From Burkholderiales bacterium (GTDB taxonomy: Bacteria > Pseudomonadota > Gammaproteobacteria > Burkholderiales > Burkholderiaceae_C), in assembly GCA_028869035.1 (NCBI GenBank), contig JAGWTL010000092.1, positions 1 through 9,687 of the forward strand: 9,687 nt of DNA, written 5' to 3'. How positions within the stretch are numbered: position 1 is the stretch's first letter; each line of letters starts with the position of its first letter. A model generated the notes under the pieces. It saw nothing but the letters and a program-made list of their open reading frames with translations. It did no database searches and was not told the DNA's origin. Below, in pieces: positions 6,888 to 9,687 of the stretch. The position numbers were made by a program, and so were the translations under genes.

Positions 6888-6901
6888 CCGGGATCCGAAG
6901 C

Positions 6902-7096
6902 ATGTTCCGCTGGCTGCTCGCCATCTTCATCATCCTGCTGCTGGTCAACGCGGTCACACCCTGGTTCAAGAAGATCGGTTTCGGCCGTCTGCCGGGTGAC
7001 CTGAACTTCACGCTCTTCGGTCGTGAGTTCAACCTGCCCTTCACCACCACCATCATCCTCAGCCTGGTGGCCGTGGGCCTGGCCAAACTCATCTGA
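6902..7096 (+). CDS. DUF2905 family small membrane protein
   Basis: 64-aa protein with two hydrophobic segments (about residues 3-20 and 48-63) around a loop carrying GRLPGDLNF (28-36), the signature of the DUF2905 family. Members are small inner-membrane proteins of unknown function found widely in bacteria. Length matches the family (60-75). ATG at 6902 is 14 bp after the methyltransferase stop. The ribosome site is weak (GGGA about 9 bases upstream), so translation may depend on coupling to the upstream gene. A short GC-rich stem (GCCGGG 7097-7102 with CCCGGC 7118-7123) follows the stop, without a T-run. Confidence 0.9.
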   Translation: MFRWLLAIFIILLLVNAVTPWFKKIGFGRLPGDLNFTLFGREFNLPFTTTIILSLVAVGLAKLI

Positions 7097-7134
7097 GCCG
7101 GGCTTGAATCGGGTACCCCCGGCCCTATATGGAC

Positions 7135-7147
7135 AGGAGGAAAGGGG
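7135..7147 (+). promoter_or_regulatory. Double Shine-Dalgarno region of trxC
   Basis: AGGAGG (7135-7140) is a perfect anti-16S match but lies 13 bases before the ATG at 7154. AAGGGG (7142-7147) is weaker but at six bases, a good distance. Either or both may serve trxC. This is the strongest ribosome-binding region in the window and fits an individually well-translated gene. Confidence 0.6.
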
Positions 7148-7153
7148 CTCCCC

Positions 7154-7597
7154 ATGAGCACAACGCGCCATATCGTCTGTCCGCATTGCCACACCACCAA
7201 CCGCGTCAAGGTCGACGACCTGGGCAGCGCGCCCGATTGCGGGCAATGCCATCAAGCCCTGTTCACTGGCCAGCCGGTCGCGCTGGACGCGGCCGCCTTC
7301 GAGCGCCACATCGGTCGCGGTGAAGTGCCGGTGCTGGTGGACTTCTGGGCGCCCTGGTGCGGCCCCTGCCGCATGATGGCGCCGGCTTTCGAGCAGGCCG
7401 CAGCCCAGTTGGAGCCGCAGGTTCGCCTGGCCAAGGTCAACACCGAGGATGAGCAGCAGCTGGCTGCGCGCTTCAACATCCGCAGCATCCCGACGCTGGC
7501 GCTGTTTGTCGGTGGGCGCGAGGTTGCGCGCCAGGCCGGTGCCCTGCGCTCGGCCGCGGACATCCAGCGCTGGGTGCAGGCCCAGCTGGCCTATTGA
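7154..7597 (+). CDS. trxC: Thioredoxin 2 (TrxC), zinc-ribbon thioredoxin
   Basis: 147-aa cytoplasmic thiol-disulfide reductase. The N-terminal zinc ribbon that marks TrxC is complete: CPHC (C9, C12) and CGQC (C29, C32). The thioredoxin fold follows from about residue 45, with active site WCGPC (68-72) in FWAPWCGPC and the cis-proline loop SIPT (P113). Length is normal for TrxC (about 140-150). The start ATG has a strong ribosome region upstream. It lies 57 bp after the DUF2905 stop, on the same strand. In E. coli trxC is under OxyR; no OxyR-like operator was recognised here, so regulation is open. Identification is firm. Confidence 0.96.
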   Translation: MSTTRHIVCPHCHTTNRVKVDDLGSAPDCGQCHQALFTGQPVALDAAAFERHIGRGEVPVLVDFWAPWCGPCRMMAPAFEQAAAQLEPQVRLAKVNTEDEQQLAARFNIRSIPTLALFVGGREVARQAGALRSAADIQRWVQAQLAY

Positions 7598-7600
7598 GGC

Positions 7601-7700
7601 TTTCATAAATCATGACAAGCACCTCACATCCGCTCGCCCTGAGCCTGTCGAAGGGCTTCGACAGGCTCAGCCTGAACGGCAGGTGTCATGAATAAAGAAA
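7601..7700. repeat. Dispersed-type palindrome with outer inverted repeat, downstream of trxC
   Basis: The core is a perfect 15-base stem: CTGAGCCTGTCGAAG (7639-7653) against its inverted copy (7656-7670) with only GG between. The motif TTCGACAGGCTCAG is one I recognise as a common intergenic dispersed palindrome in Proteobacteria; this is recall, not a search. Flanks show a second, weaker symmetry: the 17 bases at 7601-7617 and at 7684-7700 are inverted copies, perfect over the inner eight (TCATGACA / TGTCATGA) and degenerate beyond (about three mismatches). There is no T-run on either side, so it is not a canonical rho-independent terminator, though it may still block exonucleases at the trxC 3' end. 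The region holds no open reading frame I would support. Confidence 0.75.
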
Positions 7701-7708
7701 ACATCAAT

Positions 7709-7871
7709 AGTAGACTGAATCCGTGAGACTCACTGGCACTCGTCTGCCCCTCGCTGTGCCATGCGGCGTTGCAAATGCTCGCCGGGCCTGCGGGCCCGAC
7801 TGTGCTTTTGCGCTTTGCCTGCCCCAGCGCTGGTCAGCCGCCTGCCGGCGATCTCGCAGATTCAGTCTACT
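7709..7871. repeat. 163-bp element bounded by 19-bp inverted ends (MITE-like or structured RNA)
   Basis: The ends 7709-7727 and 7853-7871 are inverted copies: 13 bases perfect (AGTAGACTGAATC and its complement) and 17 of 19 overall. Inside, partial symmetry continues towards the centre: GCAAATGC (about 7771-7778) against GCTTTTGC (7804-7811), and at the centre CGGGCC (7783-7788) pairs with GGCCCG (7793-7798) around a TGCG loop. The whole can be drawn as one long imperfect hairpin. No convincing coding sequence lies in it. No clear target-site duplication flanks it. I read it as a small non-autonomous palindromic element or a structured RNA. It fills most of the space between trxC and the rarA promoter. 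Confidence 0.6.
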
Positions 7872-7930
7872 GGTTCATAGGCTTTGGGCGTCGGGGGCGA
7901 GACCCGGTTGGCCATGATCGTCTAGGCACA

Positions 7931-7965
7931 AGCCAATAGAAGACCCCAAGCTCTAGAATCGCCGC
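7931..7965 (+). promoter_or_regulatory. Probable leaderless promoter of rarA
   Basis: TAGAAT (7954-7959) matches the sigma-70 -10 consensus at five of six positions, and transcription would begin about seven bases later, at the A of the rarA ATG (7966). No Shine-Dalgarno sequence is found between the box and the ATG, which agrees with a leaderless message. A -35 box is not evident at the right distance (around 7931-7936). Confidence 0.5.
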
Positions 7966-9264
7966 ATGCCGACCGCTGCCTCGCCGCACCAGCCCTTAGC
8001 CGAACGCCTCCGCCCCAAAACCCTGGGCGAAGTCATCGGCCAGCAGCAGTTGCTGGGCGTAGGCATGCCGCTGCGCATCGCCTTCGAGTCGGGTCAACCG
8101 CACAGCTGCATCCTCTGGGGGCCCCCGGGCACGGGCAAGACCACGATTGCGCGGCTCATGGCCGATGCCTTTGGCGCGCAGTTCATCAGTATCAGCGCGG
8201 TGCTGGGCGGCGTGAAGGACATCCGCGAGGCGGTGGAGCTGGCGCAGGTCGCGCTGGGTCAGAACAAACGAACGATCGTGTTCGTGGACGAAGTGCACCG
8301 CTTCAACAAGAGCCAGCAGGACGCCTTTTTGCCGCACGTGGAGTCTGGGCTCTTCACCTTCATCGGCGCCACCACCGAGAACCCCTCCTTCGAAGTCAAT
8401 TCCGCCCTGCTCTCGCGTGCCGCCGTGTACGTGTTGCAGTCGCTGAGCGAAGACGATCTGAAACAGATCGTGCAGCGCGCGCTCGACATCCAGGCCGTGC
8501 CGCCCATGGACGACGCGGCGCGCGACCGGCTGATCGCCTATGCCGATGGCGACGCACGACGCCTGCTCAACACGCTGGAGATGCTGGCCGTGGCGGCCAC
8601 GCAGCAGAAGCAGGAACGCATCGACGATGACTGGCTGCTCAGGGTGCTGGGCGAGCGCATGCGCCGTTACGACAAGGGCGGCGAGCAGTTCTACGACACC
8701 ATCAGCGCGCTGCACAAGTCGGTGCGCGGCTCGGACCCCGACGCCTCGCTCTACTGGTTCATGCGCATGCTCGACGGCGGGGCCGACCCGCGCTACATGG
8801 CGCGCCGCCTGGTGCGCATGGCCAGCGAGGACATCGGCCTGGCCGACCCGCGCGCCCTGCGGCTGGCGCTGGACGCGGCCGAGGTCTACGAGCGCCTGGG
8901 TTCGCCCGAGGGCGAGCTGGCCCTGGCCGAATGTGTGGTGTACCTGGCCATCGCGCCCAAGAGCAATGCCGTCTACAAGGCCTACAACGAAGCCAAGGCC
9001 TTCATCAAGAAAGACGGCACCCGCCCGGTGCCCATGCACCTGCGCAATGCACCGACCAAGCTCATGAAGGAGCTGGACTATGGCAAGGGCTACCGCTATG
9101 CGCACGATGAAGCCGGCGGGTTTGCGGCGGGCGAGAGTTATTTGCCCGAGGGCATGGTCGAGCCGGGTTTCTACCGACCCGTGGAACGCGGCCTGGAGAT
9201 CAAAATCGCCGAGAAGATGCGTGCGCTGCGCGCGCTGAACGAAAAGAGTCGGCATCAGCCATAA
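7966..9264 (+). CDS. rarA: Replication-associated recombination protein A (RarA/MgsA), AAA+ ATPase
   Basis: 432-aa AAA+ ATPase related to the clamp loader, acting at stalled replication forks. Domains in order: N-terminal PLAERLRPKTLGEVIGQ (10-26), Walker A GPPGTGKT (52-59), Walker B IVFVDE (104-109) followed by VHRFNKSQQD, sensor 1 GATTENPS (134-141), the arginine finger in ALLSRAAVY (R151), and sensor 2 GDARRLLN (195-202). The C-terminal tetramerisation part has the typical YWFMRMLDGGADPRYMARRLVRMASEDIGLADP and the closing YLPEG...FYRP blocks. Length agrees with bacterial RarA (about 430-450). ATG at 7966 is used because the conserved N-terminus follows at once. It stands alone after a 368-bp non-coding gap and 48 bp before livH. 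Identification is secure. Confidence 0.97.
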   Translation: MPTAASPHQPLAERLRPKTLGEVIGQQQLLGVGMPLRIAFESGQPHSCILWGPPGTGKTTIARLMADAFGAQFISISAVLGGVKDIREAVELAQVALGQNKRTIVFVDEVHRFNKSQQDAFLPHVESGLFTFIGATTENPSFEVNSALLSRAAVYVLQSLSEDDLKQIVQRALDIQAVPPMDDAARDRLIAYADGDARRLLNTLEMLAVAATQQKQERIDDDWLLRVLGERMRRYDKGGEQFYDTISALHKSVRGSDPDASLYWFMRMLDGGADPRYMARRLVRMASEDIGLADPRALRLALDAAEVYERLGSPEGELALAECVVYLAIAPKSNAVYKAYNEAKAFIKKDGTRPVPMHLRNAPTKLMKELDYGKGYRYAHDEAGGFAAGESYLPEGMVEPGFYRPVERGLEIKIAEKMRALRALNEKSRHQP

Positions 9265-9312
9265 AAACACGGGACCGGATGCAAGTGGCATGAAGCTTGC
9301 TGATGGGAATCT

Positions 9313-9687
9313 ATGGATATCTTCCTGCAGCAAATCATCAACGGGCTGGTGCTGGGCAGCATGTACGCACTGGTGGCGCTGGGTTACACCATGGTGTACG
9401 GCATCATCGGCCTGATCAACTTCGCCCACGGTGAGGTGCTCATGGTCGGCGCGCTGGTCAGCTGGAGCGTCATCGGCCTGCTGCAGCCCCTGCTGCCCCC
9501 CTGGTTGGTGCTGATTATCGCCCTCGTCGTCGCCTGCGTGCTGGCCGCGGCACTGAACTACAGCATCGAGAAGGTGGCCTACCGGCCACTGCGCAACAGC
9601 CCGCGCCTGGCGCCGCTGATCACGGCCATCGGCATGTCCATCCTGCTGCAGACGCTGGCCATGATCATCTGGAAGCCCAACTTCAAG
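9313..9687 (+). CDS. livH: Branched-chain amino acid ABC transporter permease LivH (5' part)
   Basis: Open from ATG at 9313 to the right edge, 125 residues, without stop. This is the N-terminal part of an inner-membrane permease of the LivH family, which with LivM, LivG, LivF and a periplasmic binding protein imports branched-chain amino acids or related compounds. Recognisable blocks: QQIINGLVLGSMYALVALGYTMVYGIIGLINFAHGE (6-41) with the family GLINFAHGE motif, several hydrophobic helices (about 8-28, 41-58, 64-82, 101-119) and the cytoplasmic EKVAYRPLRNSPRLAPLI (86-103). GGGA (9305-9308) lies four bases before the start. It follows rarA by 48 bp with no terminator between. Full HAAT transporters usually have about 290-310 residues here, so roughly 60 percent is missing. 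The true substrate cannot be told from the permease alone. Confidence 0.93.
   Translation, partial: MDIFLQQIINGLVLGSMYALVALGYTMVYGIIGLINFAHGEVLMVGALVSWSVIGLLQPLLPPWLVLIIALVVACVLAAALNYSIEKVAYRPLRNSPRLAPLITAIGMSILLQTLAMIIWKPNFK

Noticed and set aside
7097..7124. GC-rich stem after the DUF2905 stop as a terminator
   Set aside because: The stem is only six pairs with a 15-base loop and is not followed by a T-run.
7639..7670. 15-bp perfect hairpin as an intrinsic terminator of trxC
   Set aside because: Downstream sequence lacks a U-tract on either strand, and the sequence looks like a dispersed palindrome.
7723..7917. 64-codon open frame in the trxC-rarA gap
   Set aside because: It runs across one end of the 163-bp inverted-repeat element, has no ribosome site and has no recognisable features; more likely non-coding.
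7598..7965. CRISPR array or tRNA/rRNA gene in the long gap
   Set aside because: No regularly spaced direct repeats, no cloverleaf and no CCA-ending tRNA pattern were seen; the repeats present are inverted.
7996..9429. 477-codon minus-strand open frame opposite rarA
   Set aside because: The longest frame in the region, but rarA on the plus strand carries all AAA+ motifs; the minus frame is a composition artefact.

Overview
The window is GC-rich, densely coding DNA. Gene content, codon use and protein flavour suggest a betaproteobacterium of the Burkholderiales, most like Comamonadaceae (Acidovorax, Hydrogenophaga or Rhodoferax relatives). This assignment is an inference from the look of the proteins; no search was run.

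Left part (1-5769) is a leftward run of seven minus-strand genes with tight spacing. In transcription order they are: a short-chain reductase with pteridine-reductase hallmarks (5769-5008), dihydroneopterin aldolase folB (4994-4623), tRNA 2-thiocytidine synthetase ttcA (4504-3566), a DUF4136-type lipoprotein (3566-2952), a histidine phosphatase (2937-2296), a D-threonine aldolase/DSD1-family PLP enzyme (2312-1152) and a sterol-desaturase/fatty-acid-hydroxylase-family membrane protein that runs off the left edge (1111-1). Most junctions are 13-40 bp gaps or overlaps of 1-17 bp, so co-transcription is likely. The exception is folB-ttcA, where 118 bp hold an inverted pair of REP-like hairpins. 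The first two genes form a pterin/folate pair; the others have no obvious shared pathway.

At 5770-5786 only 17 bp separate the leftward genes from a rightward set: a MidA/NDUFAF7-type (COG1565) methyltransferase (5787-6887), a small DUF2905 membrane protein (6902-7096) and the zinc-ribbon thioredoxin trxC (7154-7597).

The one long non-coding stretch, 7598-7965, is full of repeats. It has a perfect 15-bp-stem dispersed-type palindrome (7639-7670) inside an outer imperfect inverted repeat (about 7601-7700), then a separate 163-bp element bounded by 19-bp inverted ends (7709-7871). A probable leaderless promoter for rarA (7966-9264) follows. The window ends inside livH (9313 onward), the first permease gene of a branched-chain amino-acid ABC transporter.

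Most of the window is housekeeping. The points that deserve a second look are the Asp-Tyr-Lys pteridine-reductase signature beside folB, the three inverted-repeat elements, the 17-bp divergent junction and the apparently leaderless rarA. I saw no evidence of a novel defence, mobile or biosynthetic system.
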